The notes under the pieces are model-generated. The model was not told where the DNA came from. It did not search any database and was given only the letters and a program-made list of their open reading frames with translations. Below, piece after piece: positions 1-9,031 of a DNA stretch of 64,000 bases. The first letter of the stretch is position 1; each line of letters starts with the position of its first letter. Both the position numbers and the translations under genes were made by a program. The DNA is taken from the NCBI GenBank assembly GCA_963831105.1, contig CAWHOS010000009.1, forward strand, positions 1 through 64,000, read 5' to 3'. The DNA is from DATFQI01 sp963831105 (lineage in GTDB: Bacteria > Actinomycetota > Thermoleophilia > Solirubrobacterales > Solirubrobacteraceae).

Positions 1-223
1 CCATAGTCGGTGGCGAGCTCGAGTGCGGACGAGTTCGGCGTTCCCGACGGAACGCATTCACGGGCTACGCGGCGTTACATGACTAGCCGGACCCCACGCG
101 CCTACGTACCGGATCGGACGACCGGCTCCGGATATGTCAGCGTCGCAGCGAACCGCCCGCCCGCCAATTCGGAAATCCGATTGCCCGAACCGGCCGTCTC
201 GGCGGCTTAGCAGAGGATGCTTG
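1..223. other. Left-edge region without a recognisable gene
   Basis: Short open frames here on both strands have no recognisable protein features. The stretch lies directly upstream of the relaxase gene, where an origin of transfer often sits. A short inverted repeat (TTCGG at about 169 and CCGAA at about 186) is visible, but I cannot identify a nic site. Confidence 0.3.
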
Positions 224-3130
224 GTGCTCTCGATCGGCAAGCTCGCGGCCGGCCAGGCCAAGTACTACCTCGACCAGGCGGAGGCGCGGGTCGACGTGGT
301 GCAGAGCGTCGGCGAGCGGGATGGAGGACTACTACGTCGGGCCGAGCGAGGCGCGCGGCGAGTGGATCGGCGTCGGCGGCGCGCGAGCTCGGGCTCGGCG
401 GCGAGGTCGAGGCGGACGCGCTGCGGCGGGTGCTCGAAGGGCTCGATCCGCGCGACGGATCGCAGCTGCGGACGTCGTCGAGCCGGGCTGCGCGTCGCGG
501 GCTTCGACCTGACGTTCTCGGCGCCGAAGAGCGTCAGCGTGCTGTTCGGGCTCGGCGACGAGGCGACTCGCGGGCCAGCGTGCGCGACGGCGCACGACGT
601 CGCGGTTCGAGAGGCGGTCGGCTACCTGGAGCGGTCGGCCGCGGCGGTGCGGCGCGGGCATGGCGGCGCGATCGTCGAGGAGGCGTCCGGGCTCGTCGCC
701 GCGGCGTTCCGGCATCGGACGTCGCGCGCCGGCGATCCGCAGCTGCACACGCACGTCCTCGTCGCGAACCTCGGGCGCGGGCCGGACGGGCGGTGGTCGG
801 CGCTCGACGGCCGGCGGCTGTACGCGGAGGCGCGGACGGCGAGCTTCGTCTACCAGGCGGTGCTGCGGGGCGAGCTGACGCGCACGCTCGGCGTCGAGTG
901 GACGCCGGTGCGCGCGGGATCGCCGAGGTCGTCGGCGTGCCGCGTCGCCGTGCGCGAAGGCGTTCAGCCGGCGGCGGGCGGAGATCGACGCGGCGCTCGC
1001 CGAGCGCGGGACGTCCGGCGCGCGGGCGGCGGAGGCGGCGGCGCTCGCGACTCGGCGGGCGAAGGACCCGCGCGTGACCGCCGAGGCGCTCGTCGGCGAG
1101 TGGCGACGCGCGGGCGGCGGAGCTCGGGTTCGGGCGGACGGAGCTCGCGCGCGGTGGTCGGCCGGACGGCGCGCGCGACGTCGGCGAGCGCGCGTGGGAC
1201 GTCGAGTCGCGTGGCGCGGCTGGCCGGGCCCGATCGGGCTGACGCGGCGGCGCGGCGACGTTCGCGCGCGGCGAGGTGCATGCAGGCGCTGTGCGAGGCG
1301 CTGCCGCGCGGCGCGCGCGTCGACGCGCGGAGCGCTGGAGGCCGCGGCGGACGCGTTCCTCGAGTCGCGACGCGTCGTGCCGCTGATCCCGGACGACGAG
1401 ACGCGGCGCGGGCGAGGCGTTCCGGCGGCGCGACGGGCGGCTGATGCCGGCGGGCGGCGAGCGGCTGCGCTACTCGACGCCCGAGCATCTGGCGCTGGAG
1501 CGGCGGCTCGTCGAGCGCGTCGTGGCGTCGCGCGGACGCGGGCGTCGGCGTCGCGACGCGAGCGGCTCGTCGCGCAGCGTGATCGCGGCGCGGCCGACGC
1601 TGACGGCCGAGCAGCGGCGCGTGGTCGAGTCGCTGTGCCTCGACGGCCACGGCGTCGCGGTCGTCGCCGGGCGGGCCGGGACCGGGAAGACGTTCGCGCT
1701 CGGCGCGGCGCGCGAGGCGTGGCAGGCGAGCCGGCTCCGGTGCTCGGCGTCGCGGTCGCGCGGCGCGCGGCGGGCGAGCTGCGGGAGGGCGCGGGGATCG
1801 AGAGCACGAGCGTCGCGGCGCTGCTCGGTGATCTCGGCGGCGGCGAGCGGCTGCCGGAGCGGTGCGTGCTGGTCGTCGACGAGGCCGGGATGGTGCCGAC
1901 GCGGGAGCTCGCGGAGCTGCTCGATCACGTCGAGCGGCGTCGCGGGAAGCTCGTGCTGGTCGGCGACGATCGGCAGCTGCCGGCGATCGAGGCCGGCGGG
2001 GCGTTCCGCGGGCTGATTCAGCGCGGGCTCGCGGTCGAGCTCGGCGAGAACGTCCGGCAGGCGCAACGTGTGGGAGCGCGAGGCGCTCGACCATCTTCGC
2101 GCCGGGCGGGCCGAGGAGGCGCTCGGGCTGTACGTCGAGCACGAGGCGCTGGTCGGTCGAGCCGACGGCGCCGGACGCGCGCGAGCGGCTCGTGCGCGAC
2201 TGGCTCGCCGCCGGCGACGGCGGCGACTGCGTGATGATCGCCCAGCGCCGGGCCGACGTCGCCGAGCTCAACGCGCGCGCGCGCGAGCGGCTGCGGCGCG
2301 GCCGGCGCGGCTCGGCGAGCGACGAGCTCGAGCTGCGCCGGCGGCGCGTTCGCCGTCGGCGACCAGGTCGTCGTCAAGCGCAACGACCTGCGGCTCGGCG
2401 TGACGAACGGCCAGCGTGGGGAGGTGGTCGGCGGTCGACGCGGCGCGGGCGCGCTGACGGTCGACGTGCGGCGGCCGGCGGGTCGAGCTCGATCGCGCGT
2501 TCCTGTCGGGCGCGACGCGCGACGGCGAGCCGACGCTGCGTGCACGGCTACGCGATGACCGGGCACGTCGCGCAGGGCGCGACGGTCGACCGGGCGTTCG
2601 TGCTCGCGAGCGAGGGCATGAGCCGCGAGTGGGCGTACGTCGCGCTGAGCCGCGGGCGGCTGAGCAACCGGCTCTACGTCGCCGCGCAGCCGGACGACGA
2701 CGCGGGCGGAGTTCGCGCCGACGAGCGCCGAGCGCGCGATCCGGTCGAGCGGCTGGCGGCGGCGCTCCGCGGACAGCGCGGCGCAGGTGCTCGCGATCGA
2801 CCAGGGACGGCCGGCGCGAGCGACGGCTACGCATGCCGAGCTGAGCGCGCGATCGCGGCGAGCGCGCGAGCGCAGGCGCTCGAGCGCGACGCCGGCTTCG
2901 ATGGCTGCCCGGGCGCGCGGCGAGCTCGACGAGGCGCGCGCCGCGAGGCGGCGGCTCGCGGACGCGCTCGACCGAGGCGCGGCGGCGCGAGGCGGAGCGC
3001 GGCACGGCGCGCGGCCGTTCGTCACCGAGCGCGAGCTGGAGGCGCAGATGGGACGCGTCGCGCCGCGGATCGCCGAGCGCGCGACCGAGCGGGTGCTGCA
3101 GCGCGACCGGATTCGGGCGGGAGCTCTGAT
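224..3130 (+). CDS. MobF/TrwC-type conjugative relaxase-helicase (many frameshifts)
   Basis: This gene would nick and unwind element DNA for conjugative transfer. Reading across frames, the GTG at 224 begins VLSIGKLAAGQAKYYLDQAE, typical of TraA/TrwC relaxases. The relaxase domain follows (GFDLTFSAPKSVSVLFGLGD near 500-560; HTHVLVANL near 745-775 is the metal-binding His motif). A RecD-like helicase comes next: Walker A AGRAGTGKT near 1670, Walker B VVDEAGM near 1875, GDDRQLP near 1965 and the C-terminal GHVAQGATVDRAF near 2560. The frame changes roughly every 100-200 bases. The one at about 385 (GCG|GAGCTC read as GCGCGAGCTC) matches the window-wide insertion signature, so I favour an intact gene read with errors, but genuine decay cannot be excluded. 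It stops in a TGATG overlap with the next gene. Confidence 0.8.
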
Positions 3131-3398
3131 GCCGTGCCGAAGACGCCGGCCCGACCCGTCGCAGCCCGTTCCGCGCTACACGCTGACGCGCAAGGAGGCG
3201 GCCGCGTCGCTCGGGATCAGCCTCAACCACTTCGAGCGCCGGGTGCAGCCGGAGCTGAAGGTCGTGATCTCGGGGCAGCTCGTGCTGATCCCGGTGGTCG
3301 AGCTCGAGCGCTGGGTGCGTCAGCGCGCTCCGGAGGCGCCTGTCCGTCGCCGCGGGCGCGGCGTCCTGCCGACCTCGAAGAGAGCGCGGCGCGGCTGA
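3129..3398 (+). CDS. Excisionase/AlpA-like helix-turn-helix protein
   Basis: This is an 89-residue basic protein whose ATG overlaps the relaxase stop (TGATG). The segment YTLTRKEAAASLGISLNHFE followed by VVISGQLVLIPVVELERWV is the layout of a MerR/excisionase-type winged helix: an HTH that recognises DNA, then a short beta wing. Together with the convergent integrase next door, this suggests a directionality factor for excision or a small element regulator. It has no frameshift. The C-terminal 20 residues are Arg-rich and look disordered. The exact role (Xis or transcriptional regulator) is inference from fold and position. Confidence 0.65.
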   Translation: MPCRRRRPDPSQPVPRYTLTRKEAAASLGISLNHFERRVQPELKVVISGQLVLIPVVELERWVRQRAPEAPVRRRGRGVLPTSKRARRG

Positions 3399-3495
3399 CC
3401 TCGATGCGAGCGCGACCCGCTCCGACGGCGTCATCTCGCGGTGGCGGTTGATCGCCTCGGTGTCGTTCCAGGTCTCGCCGCGCTGCGACGGCAGG

Positions 3496-4667
3496 TCACG
3501 CGGACTCGGAGCGTCGGAGGTAGTCGTTGAGCCGCTGGGCGGCGTCGTCCTCGCCGGGCTGCGGGAGGAGCTTCACGTAGCGGTTGACCATCTGCAGGTC
3601 GGCGTGGCCCATGAACTCCATGAGCTCCTTGATCGTGTAGCCGGCCGCCATGAGCAGCGAGGCGTAGGTGTGGCGGCACTCGTGGAGCGTGATGCGGTTG
3701 AGGCCGGCGGCGTCTCCAGGCGGCGTCGGCGCGCGCGGCGATCTTGCCGGACATGACCGAGACGGTCGACGACCTTGCCTTCGCGCGGGCGGCCCTGGCG
3801 CTCCCAGGCGTCGGCGAGGATCGTGCGGAGGTTGTCGGCGATCGGCGGCCGGCGGTGGGTGCCGGCGTCGCTCTTGGACTTCATGACGATGGATCCGCGT
3901 GGCGATGCGGTCGCCGTCGAGGACGTCGGGCCATTCGAGGCGGTAGATCTCGGAGCGGCGCAGGCCGGCGTAGAAGGCGATCGCGTAGGGGAGGCGGTCC
4001 TCGGGCTCGAGCGCGGCGAGCAGCGCCGCGGCCTCGGGCGCGAGCGCGACGCGCATGCGCGGCTTCTCGTCGTTGGGCGGCAGCTCGACGAGGCGGAGCG
4101 GGTTGCGCGGGACGAGCCGGCGGCTCGGCGCCGACGGCCCAGGCGTAGATGCCCGACGCGAGCGAGACGAGCTGGGCGATCGATCGAGCGGGACAGGCCC
4201 TGGCGCGCGAGCTGGTCGATCCAGCGCTGCCAGTCGATCTCGGTGATCTCGCCGGCGATAGCGGTCGCCGAACTCGGGGCGCACCTTGTACTGCCAGCGG
4301 CGGCGCATCGCCGCGATCGTCGTGTCGGAGTACGGCTTGCCGCTGCCGCGGCGCCGGCCGATGCGGCCTCGCTCGACGCCGTCGAGCCATCGCTCGCCGA
4401 GCGCGCCGAACGTCGGACCGCGGTCCGCGAGCTCGGCCAGGTGGTCGGCGCCCTTGCGCAGCGGCGGCGAGCCAGACCAGCACCTCGCCGCGGTCCTTGC
4501 GTCGTCTTGCTCCAGACCGGCTTGCGCGCGTGACCGGAGTCCCAGCGCCGGCCGCGCCAGGACGGCTTGCAGCGGCACCGCGCGTCCGGGTCCGCGATAG
4601 GCCGGGCACGACTTCGAGTGGGCGACGTAGACGCCCGGGAATTCGGGTACTTCCGCCAGTTCGCCAT
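3496..4667 (-). CDS. Tyrosine recombinase / phage-type integrase (frameshifted)
   Basis: This site-specific recombinase would integrate and excise the element at the adjacent tRNA gene. Assembled across frames, it starts MANWRKYP at 4667. It has an N-terminal Cys-containing segment, an SAM-like core-binding domain (TFGALGERWLDGVERG through the QYKVRPEFGDRYAG region) and a catalytic domain. The catalytic residues visible are Arg in YAGLRRSEIYRLEW, HECRHTYASLL (His-x-x-Arg), GHADLQMVNRY (His and the nucleophile Tyr). Corrected length is about 385 residues, normal for the family. At least seven frame changes occur (near 3750, 3890, 4110, 4185, 4262, 4460 and 4640), mostly fixed by removing one base. 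It points away from the tRNA, as usual for tRNA-integrated islands. Confidence 0.85.
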
Positions 4668-4702
4668 GACCCCTCTAGCGGCGAGCCGCGGAAAGCTCGC
4701 CC

Positions 4703-4769
4703 CGGGGGACAGGCGGGGGACAGAATTGTCAGAAACGGAGGGGTTCGCTGGGGTTCGTTGGGGTCGGAC
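4703..4769. repeat. Two sets of 10-bp direct repeats, candidate integrase arm sites
   Basis: CGGGGGACAG occurs at 4703-4712 and again at 4714-4723 (11-bp period). GGGGTTCGCT at 4740, GGGGTTCGTT at 4750 and a degenerate GGGGTCGGAC at 4760 form a second, 10-bp-period set. They lie between the integrase start and the tRNA 3' end, where arm-type integrase or excisionase sites are expected. Helical-turn spacing supports protein binding. The function is inferred. Confidence 0.5.
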
Positions 4770-4833
4770 GGCCCGAACGAGATTCCGCGCGAAACGCCTG
4801 CACAGAGCGCGGAAAACGGCCAACGACAGCGGA

Positions 4834-4907
4834 TGCCGGAGGAGGGACTCGAACCCCCGACACGCGGATTATGATTCCGCTGCTCTAACCGACTGAGCTA
4901 CTCCGGC
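4834..4907 (-). tRNA. tRNA-Met (anticodon CAT)
   Basis: On the minus strand a full cloverleaf is present: acceptor GCCGGAG paired with CTCCGGC, D-arm GCTC..GAGC, anticodon stem GCGGA/TCCGC around loop ATCATAA (anticodon CAT), and T-arm with GTTCGAGTC. The discriminator is A and CCA is not encoded. A CAT anticodon could also be tRNA-Ile2 whose C34 is modified; elongator Met is the default call. An integrase gene and relaxase lie on its 3' side, so the 3' end is the probable attachment core. Confidence 0.92.
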
Positions 4908-4957
4908 GGGGATCGGGGAGTTTAGTGGGGCTCGGGGTGGCCTGGGATCCTGGCTGG

Positions 4958-5541
4958 GTGCTGCTGAGGAAGGACACGCTGGAGCGGATCGCGGCCGGGG
5001 AGGTGACGGTCGCGTTCCGGTGGTGGACGAAGCCGACGGTCAAGGCCGGCGGGTCGCTGAAGACCGCGGTCGGGGTGCTGGCGATCGCGTCGGTGGAGCC
5101 GATCCCCGTGGCGGCGGTCTCGAAGGAGGATGCGGTCAGGGCTGGGTTCGCGAGCCGGGCTGCGCTGCTCAAGGCGTTCCCGCGGAAGCCCGGGAGCCGG
5201 CTGTATCGGGTCGAGTTCTCGGTGGCCGGCCCGGACCCTCGGATCGCGCTGCGCAACAACCCGGAGCTGGAGCCGGCGGAGCGCGCAAGAGATCGACACC
5301 CGGCTGGCGAGGATGGATCGGAGCTCGGCGATCGGGCCCTGGACCCGCCAGACGCTGGAGCTGATCGCGAGCACGGCCCGAGACCAGGGCCGGCGACCTC
5401 GCCGCGCAACTCCGACAAGAGCGACTGCCGTTCAAGGCGAACGTCCGCAAGCTGAAGGCGCTCGGGCTCACGGAGAGCCTGGAGGTCGGCTACCGCCTGT
5501 CGCCTCGCGGTCGGGCGTACCTCGGCCGTACACCTGTCTAG
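4958..5541 (+). CDS. ASCH-like domain protein with C-terminal winged-helix-like region
   Basis: The frame begins at GTG 4958 (VLLRKDTLERIAAGEVTVAF), the usual opening of ASCH/PUA-like small proteins; an upstream ATG at 4925 is in frame but overlaps the region just beyond the tRNA and adds nothing recognisable. Residues 1-95 form the beta-rich ASCH-like unit (RLYRVEFSVAGPDPRIALR). The C-terminus (KANVRKLKALGLTESLEVGY then LSPRGRAYL) looks like a winged helix. Two frameshifts, near 5288 and 5380, are needed. The span exceeds whole codons by two bases, matching two +1 insertions, giving 193 residues. ASCH domains are linked to RNA or nucleotide binding; the specific role is unknown. Confidence 0.7.
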
Positions 5542-5637
5542 CGATCGGGGCTGCTCCCTGGGGCGACGACCCCATCCCGCCGATACATCGCCGCAGAGGC
5601 GACCCGGCAATCAATTCAGGCAGGAGCAGGAATTCGC

Positions 5638-6222
5638 ATGATCAATCGTTGGATGGCCGTGGTGCTGGGCGCCGCGGTGCTGGCCGTCCCCGGCACGGCG
5701 CTCGCGAAGGGCGACCACGCCAAGGGCAAGGGCCACGAGAAGACCCACAAGGTCGATAAGCAGGCCAAGAAGCACGGCAAGAAGGGCAAGAAGGACAAGT
5801 CCGCCAAGAAGGGCAAGTCCTACGTCTTCAAGGGCCTCTACAAGGGCGACGGCGTCGTGACGGTCGTCTCCGGCAACTCGCGTGTCCGCAAGGGCGGCTA
5901 CGTCGGCACGGACGTCACGTTCGACCTCAGCTCGGCGAAGATCGTCGCCGCCGACACCGACGGCACTCCCGGCGTGACCGCCGCTGACGTGAAGGCCGGC
6001 GACAAGGTGCTCGTGCAGGCGCGCCTGCCGCGCGGCACGAAGGCGCCCGTGACCGAGGAGCCGGTGGCCGAGTCCAGCACGGACGATCCGGTCGCCGAGG
6101 AGCCCGTCGCCGACGAGGCTCCCGCCGCCATCAAGGCGCGCAAGCTGGTCGTCCTGTCGCGTCCGGCCCCGGCCGGCGACGACGCTGAGGCGGGGGACGA
6201 GCAGAAGCCCGAGGACGACTGA
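5638..6222 (+). CDS. Secreted Lys-rich protein of unknown function
   Basis: This is a 194-residue protein with a clear signal peptide (MINRWMAVVLGAAVLAVPGT, cleavage after ALA). Residues 25-62 are almost entirely Lys, Gly and His. A compact beta-type domain follows (about 63-125: SYVFKGLYKGDGVVTVVSGN, VTFDLSSAKIVAADTDG), resembling DUF5666-like secreted domains. The tail is acidic, with TEEPVAE-type repeats. RBS-like GGAGCAGGA lies just upstream of ATG 5638. A strong terminator follows the stop. The basic-to-acidic polarity suggests cell-envelope or polyanion contact, but no enzyme motif is visible. Confidence 0.7.
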   Translation: MINRWMAVVLGAAVLAVPGTALAKGDHAKGKGHEKTHKVDKQAKKHGKKGKKDKSAKKGKSYVFKGLYKGDGVVTVVSGNSRVRKGGYVGTDVTFDLSSAKIVAADTDGTPGVTAADVKAGDKVLVQARLPRGTKAPVTEEPVAESSTDDPVAEEPVADEAPAAIKARKLVVLSRPAPAGDDAEAGDEQKPEDD

Positions 6223-6247
6223 TCCTCCAAGTGTCGAAGGGGAGACG

Positions 6248-6277
6248 AGCGGCCCGCCACAGTGCGGGCCGCTGTCG
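6248..6277. terminator. Hairpin terminator
   Basis: AGCGGCCCGC at 6248-6257 pairs perfectly with GCGGGCCGCT at 6264-6273 around a six-base loop. It sits between the convergent genes ending at 6222 and 6280 and may serve both. Confidence 0.75.
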
Positions 6278-6279
6278 TT

Positions 6280-6672
6280 CTAGGCGGCTCCCAAGGCCTC
6301 GCGCTCGCGGGCGCTGAGCTCGCGCGAGGTCCGCGCGTCCGGATCCCAGGCCACCAGGACGCTGCGGCCCTCGGTGGCGACGACGCCGTCGGAGCGCTCG
6401 ATCCGCTCCTCGACCGTCACGCTCTTCGAGCCGACGCGGCCGACACTCGAGACGACCTCGACCCACTCGTGGTCCCGGCGCACCTCGGCCCGGTAGTCGA
6501 GCTCGACGTGCACGAGCACGAACGGGAACGCGTCCTCGTGCAGGCGGGCGAACAGGGCGCCGCGGCCCTCCTCGAGCAGCTCGTGGTAGACGGACTGGTT
6601 GACGTGGCCGAGGAGGTCGAGGTCGCGCCAGCGGATGGGGACCCGGACCCGGCCTTCGCGGGGTTCCGGCAT
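6280..6672 (-). CDS. Acyl-CoA thioesterase, 4HBT hotdog family
   Basis: This is a 130-residue single hotdog-domain protein that would hydrolyse acyl-CoA thioesters. The opening VPIRWRDLDLLGHVNQSVYH carries the family's active-site Asp and the GHVN turn. A second diagnostic segment is FPFVLVHVELDYRAEVRRDH. Length and motif order match YbgC/FcbC-type thioesterases. It is the last gene of a minus-strand run MarR-MFS-thioesterase, with 14 bases to the MFS stop. The physiological substrate is not predictable. Confidence 0.8.
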   Translation of the reverse strand: MPEPREGRVRVPIRWRDLDLLGHVNQSVYHELLEEGRGALFARLHEDAFPFVLVHVELDYRAEVRRDHEWVEVVSSVGRVGSKSVTVEERIERSDGVVATEGRSVLVAWDPDARTSRELSAREREALGAA

Positions 6673-6686
6673 GAGGCGCGGCACGC

Positions 6687-7979
6687 CTAGCGGCGACCGG
6701 AGACCTGAAGCGCCGCGACGCCCGCGCGGGCGCGTCGCCGCAGGGCGTGGCGGTCGACCGGGGCGATCGGCTCGCCGACCCGGGCGAACGCGGCCCGCGC
6801 GCCGGCGGCGGCCAGCAGCGCGGCGACGGCGCCGACCACCAGCCCCGCCCGCGGGCCGAGCGCGCCCGCCAGCCAGCCCACGAACGGCGCGCCGATCGGC
6901 GTCGAGCCGAGGAAGACCACCGAGTACAGCGCCATCACGCGCCCGCGCATCGCGGGCTCGACGGCGAGCTGCAGCGTCGAGTTCACGCCCGCGGCGAAGG
7001 TGACGGTGACCATCCCGAGCGGCACCAGCGCCGCGATCTGCAGCGGCAGCGTCGGCGCGGCGGCCGCGGCGAGCATCAGCAGCCCGAACGCGGCGGCGGC
7101 CCACACGAGCAGCCGGGAGTCGACCCGTCCGCGCGCGCCCGCCGCCAGCGCGCCGAGCACGGAGCCGACGCCCATCGCGGTCGTCAGCAGCGCGTAGGTG
7201 GTCGCCGTGCCGTGCCAGGTGAAGTCCGCCAGCAGCGGCAGCAGGATCTGGAAGTTGTAGGAGAGCGTCCCGACCAGCGCCATCATCGCCAGCGGGATCA
7301 GCAGCGCCGGGGTGCGGCGCACGTAGGCGCAGTCCCGAGCGCAGGTCGCCGCGCCGCCGCGGGGCGGGCTTCGGGCGTGTCCAGAGCCGCGCGGGTCCAT
7401 GCCCCAGAGCGCGACGATCATCGCGCCGAAGGACAGGGCGTTCAGAAGGAAACACGGCCCGACGCCGAGCAGCGCGATCACCGCGCCGGCGGCGGCCGGG
7501 CCGACGATCCGGGCGCTGTGGACGATCACGGAGTTCAGCGCGACCGCGTTGACGGTGCGCTCCGGCCCGACGAGCTCGGTCACGAAGCTCTGGCGCGCCG
7601 GGTTGTCCAGCGCGTTGATCGCGCCGCGCGTGAAGACGAGCGCGAAGACCATCCAGACCTCGATGTGGCCGCCGACCGTCAGCGCCCACAGCGCCAGCGC
7701 GGGGAGCGCCATCAGCGCCTGGGTGACGATCAGCAGCTTGCGCTTGCTCATGCGGTCGGCGAGCACGCCGCCCATCGCGCCGAAGACCAGGATCGGCAGG
7801 AACTGCAGCGCGGCGGTCAGGCCGACGGCGGTGCCGCTGCCCGTGAGCTTCACGACCAGCCACATCTCGGCGACCGTCTGCATCCAGTTGCCCGAGAGCG
7901 AGATCACCTGGCCGGCGAAGTAGCGCCGGTAGTTCGGGACGCTGAGGGAGAGGAAGGTGCGGTTCAGGGCGGCGGTCAC
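6687..7979 (-). CDS. MFS transporter (enterobactin exporter-like family)
   Basis: This is a 430-residue major facilitator with about 12 hydrophobic segments. The start is typical of the MFS_3/EntS-like group (SVPNYRRYFAGQVISLSGNW, then the loop LADRMSKRKLLIVTQ between helices 2 and 3). GTG 7979 directly abuts the MarR stop (TAG|GTG), so the two are co-transcribed. Between about 7325 and 7395 the protein turns to nonsense and recovers; alternate frames there give ALDTPEPAP..GDLRSGLRYVRRTP, so three closely spaced errors cancel out. A MarR-controlled exporter suggests efflux of a small toxic compound. The substrate is unknown. Confidence 0.85.
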   Translation of the reverse strand: MTAALNRTFLSLSVPNYRRYFAGQVISLSGNWMQTVAEMWLVVKLTGSGTAVGLTAALQFLPILVFGAMGGVLADRMSKRKLLIVTQALMALPALALWALTVGGHIEVWMVFALVFTRGAINALDNPARQSFVTELVGPERTVNAVALNSVIVHSARIVGPAAAGAVIALLGVGPCFLLNALSFGAMIVALWGMDPRGSGHARSPPRGGAATCARDCAYVRRTPALLIPLAMMALVGTLSYNFQILLPLLADFTWHGTATTYALLTTAMGVGSVLGALAAGARGRVDSRLLVWAAAAFGLLMLAAAAAPTLPLQIAALVPLGMVTVTFAAGVNSTLQLAVEPAMRGRVMALYSVVFLGSTPIGAPFVGWLAGALGPRAGLVVGAVAALLAAAGARAAFARVGEPIAPVDRHALRRRARAGVAALQVSGRR

Positions 7980-8423
7980 CTACTCGCCGCCCTCCTTAGC
8001 GCCGAGCATCCGCTCGAGGATCGCGGCGGCGCGGTCCAGCGCCTCGCGGTCGGCGGGCTCCAGCGCGTCGATGCGCCGGGCGAGGTAGGCGTCCTTGCGG
8101 GCGCGCACGGACTCCAGCAGCGCGCGGCCGTCGGGAGAGATGCTCACGAGCGAGCAGCGGCGGTCGGTGGGATCCGCGGCGCGGTCCACCAGCCCGGCCT
8201 CCTCGAGCCGCGCGAGCACGCGCGTGACCGTCGGGCGCTGCACGCGCTCGCGCTCGGCGAGCTCGCGAAGGGGTCAGCGGGCCGTGGCGCTCGATCGTCG
8301 CGAGCGCCGCGGTCTGGGAGGGGGAGAGCTCCGCGCCGGCCTCCTGGCGCAGGCGCCGCGCCATGCGGGAGATGTCCAGCCGCAGGCGGGAGGCGAGGTC
8401 GGGAGTCGGACAACGGTACGCAC
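7980..8423 (-). CDS. MarR-family transcriptional regulator (frameshifted)
   Basis: This winged-helix repressor is read as LRLDISRMARRLRQEAGAEL.. LSPSQTAALATIERHGPLTP then ELAERERVQRPTVTRVLARL EEAGLVDRAADPTDRRCSLV, the classic MarR HTH plus wing. A +1 insertion near 8272 (TCG|GAGCTC read as TCGCGAGCTC) separates the two halves, and another break near 8400 separates the GTG start at 8423 from the body. Corrected length is about 147 residues. It heads an operon with the MFS exporter and thioesterase and is divergent from the PASTA lipoprotein. Autoregulation through the adjacent palindrome is likely by family precedent. Confidence 0.82.
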
Positions 8424-8424
8424 G

Positions 8425-8440
8425 GCTAACTAGTCTAGCG
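8425..8440. promoter_or_regulatory. Candidate MarR operator palindrome
   Basis: GGCTAACTAGTCTAGC contains the inverted arms GCTA and TAGC flanking the palindrome ACTAGT. It is one of the few AT-rich spots here and lies between the divergent MarR and lipoprotein starts, where an autoregulatory operator is expected. Confidence 0.4.
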
Positions 8441-8474
8441 AACTATCCCAGCGGCGTGTAGCCTCGACCCGGCC

Positions 8475-9021
8475 GTGCGCCGCGCCGTCCCCGCTCTCCT
8501 CGCTGTGCTCGCGCTCGCCGGTTGCGGCGGCGACGACCCGCCGCCGCCCGATCCGCCGGCCGTGCGGCTGACGATCGAGGCGCCCGGCGACACCTCGACC
8601 GTCAAGGAGGACACCGTCGAGGTGCGCGGCCGCGTCCAGCCCGCGCGCGCCGACGTCGAGGTCGGCGGGGAGGCGGCCGCCGTCTCCAGCGGGGCGTTCT
8701 CGAAGACCGTGAAGCTCGACGAGGGCGTCAACGTGATCGACGTCAGCGCGACGATGCCCGGCCGCAGCTCGGCGTTCGCCGCCCTGCGCGTCACCTACGA
8801 CCCGCGCGTGACGGTCCCGGACCTGTCGGGGGCGGTCGACGACGAGGCGGCCTCCAGGCTCGAGGACCTCGGGCTCGAGGTCGAGCTCGAGGCCGTCGGC
8901 GGGCTGTTCGACGAGCTGCGCTCCGGCCCGCGGCGCGTCTGCGAGTCCGACCCGCCGGCGGGCTCGCGTCGTCGACCCCGGCTCGAGCGTCACGTTGAAG
9001 ACGGCCAAGAGCTGCGGTTAG
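8475..9021 (+). CDS. Lipoprotein with C-terminal PASTA domain
   Basis: GTG 8475 opens a lipoprotein signal (LLAVLALAGC, lipobox Cys about 18). Residues 30-110 are an Ig-like/bacterial beta-sandwich region (VRLTIEAPGDTSTVKEDTVE). From about 112 comes a PASTA-like repeat (VTVPDLSGAVDDEAASRLED, LGLEVELEA.., DPPAGSRV.DPGSSVTL), a fold that binds peptidoglycan stems or beta-lactams. A +1 frameshift near 8970 hides the natural end; corrected, the protein finishes KTAKSCG at 9021 (181 residues). It sits 10 bases before the patatin gene. A cell-envelope role is likely; the partner is unknown. Confidence 0.75.
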
Positions 9022-9031
9022 GGTCGGCGGT

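Noticed and set aside
224..4667. Relaxase and integrase as decayed pseudogenes
   Set aside because: All diagnostic motifs are present in order, no internal stop remains once single-base errors are undone, and the same error type hits essential genes elsewhere. Decay is still possible but not the simplest reading.
4834..4907. tRNA-Ile2 (lysidine-modified CAT) instead of tRNA-Met
   Set aside because: Cannot be excluded by eye, but the overall sequence with G1-C72 and a full GTAGCTCAG D-arm fits elongator Met at least as well; Met is the default for CAT.
5579..5586. GCCGATAC as a sigma-28 promoter for the Lys-rich secreted protein
   Set aside because: The position 15-16 bases upstream is TGGGG-like with no TYAAG, so only the -10 half matches.
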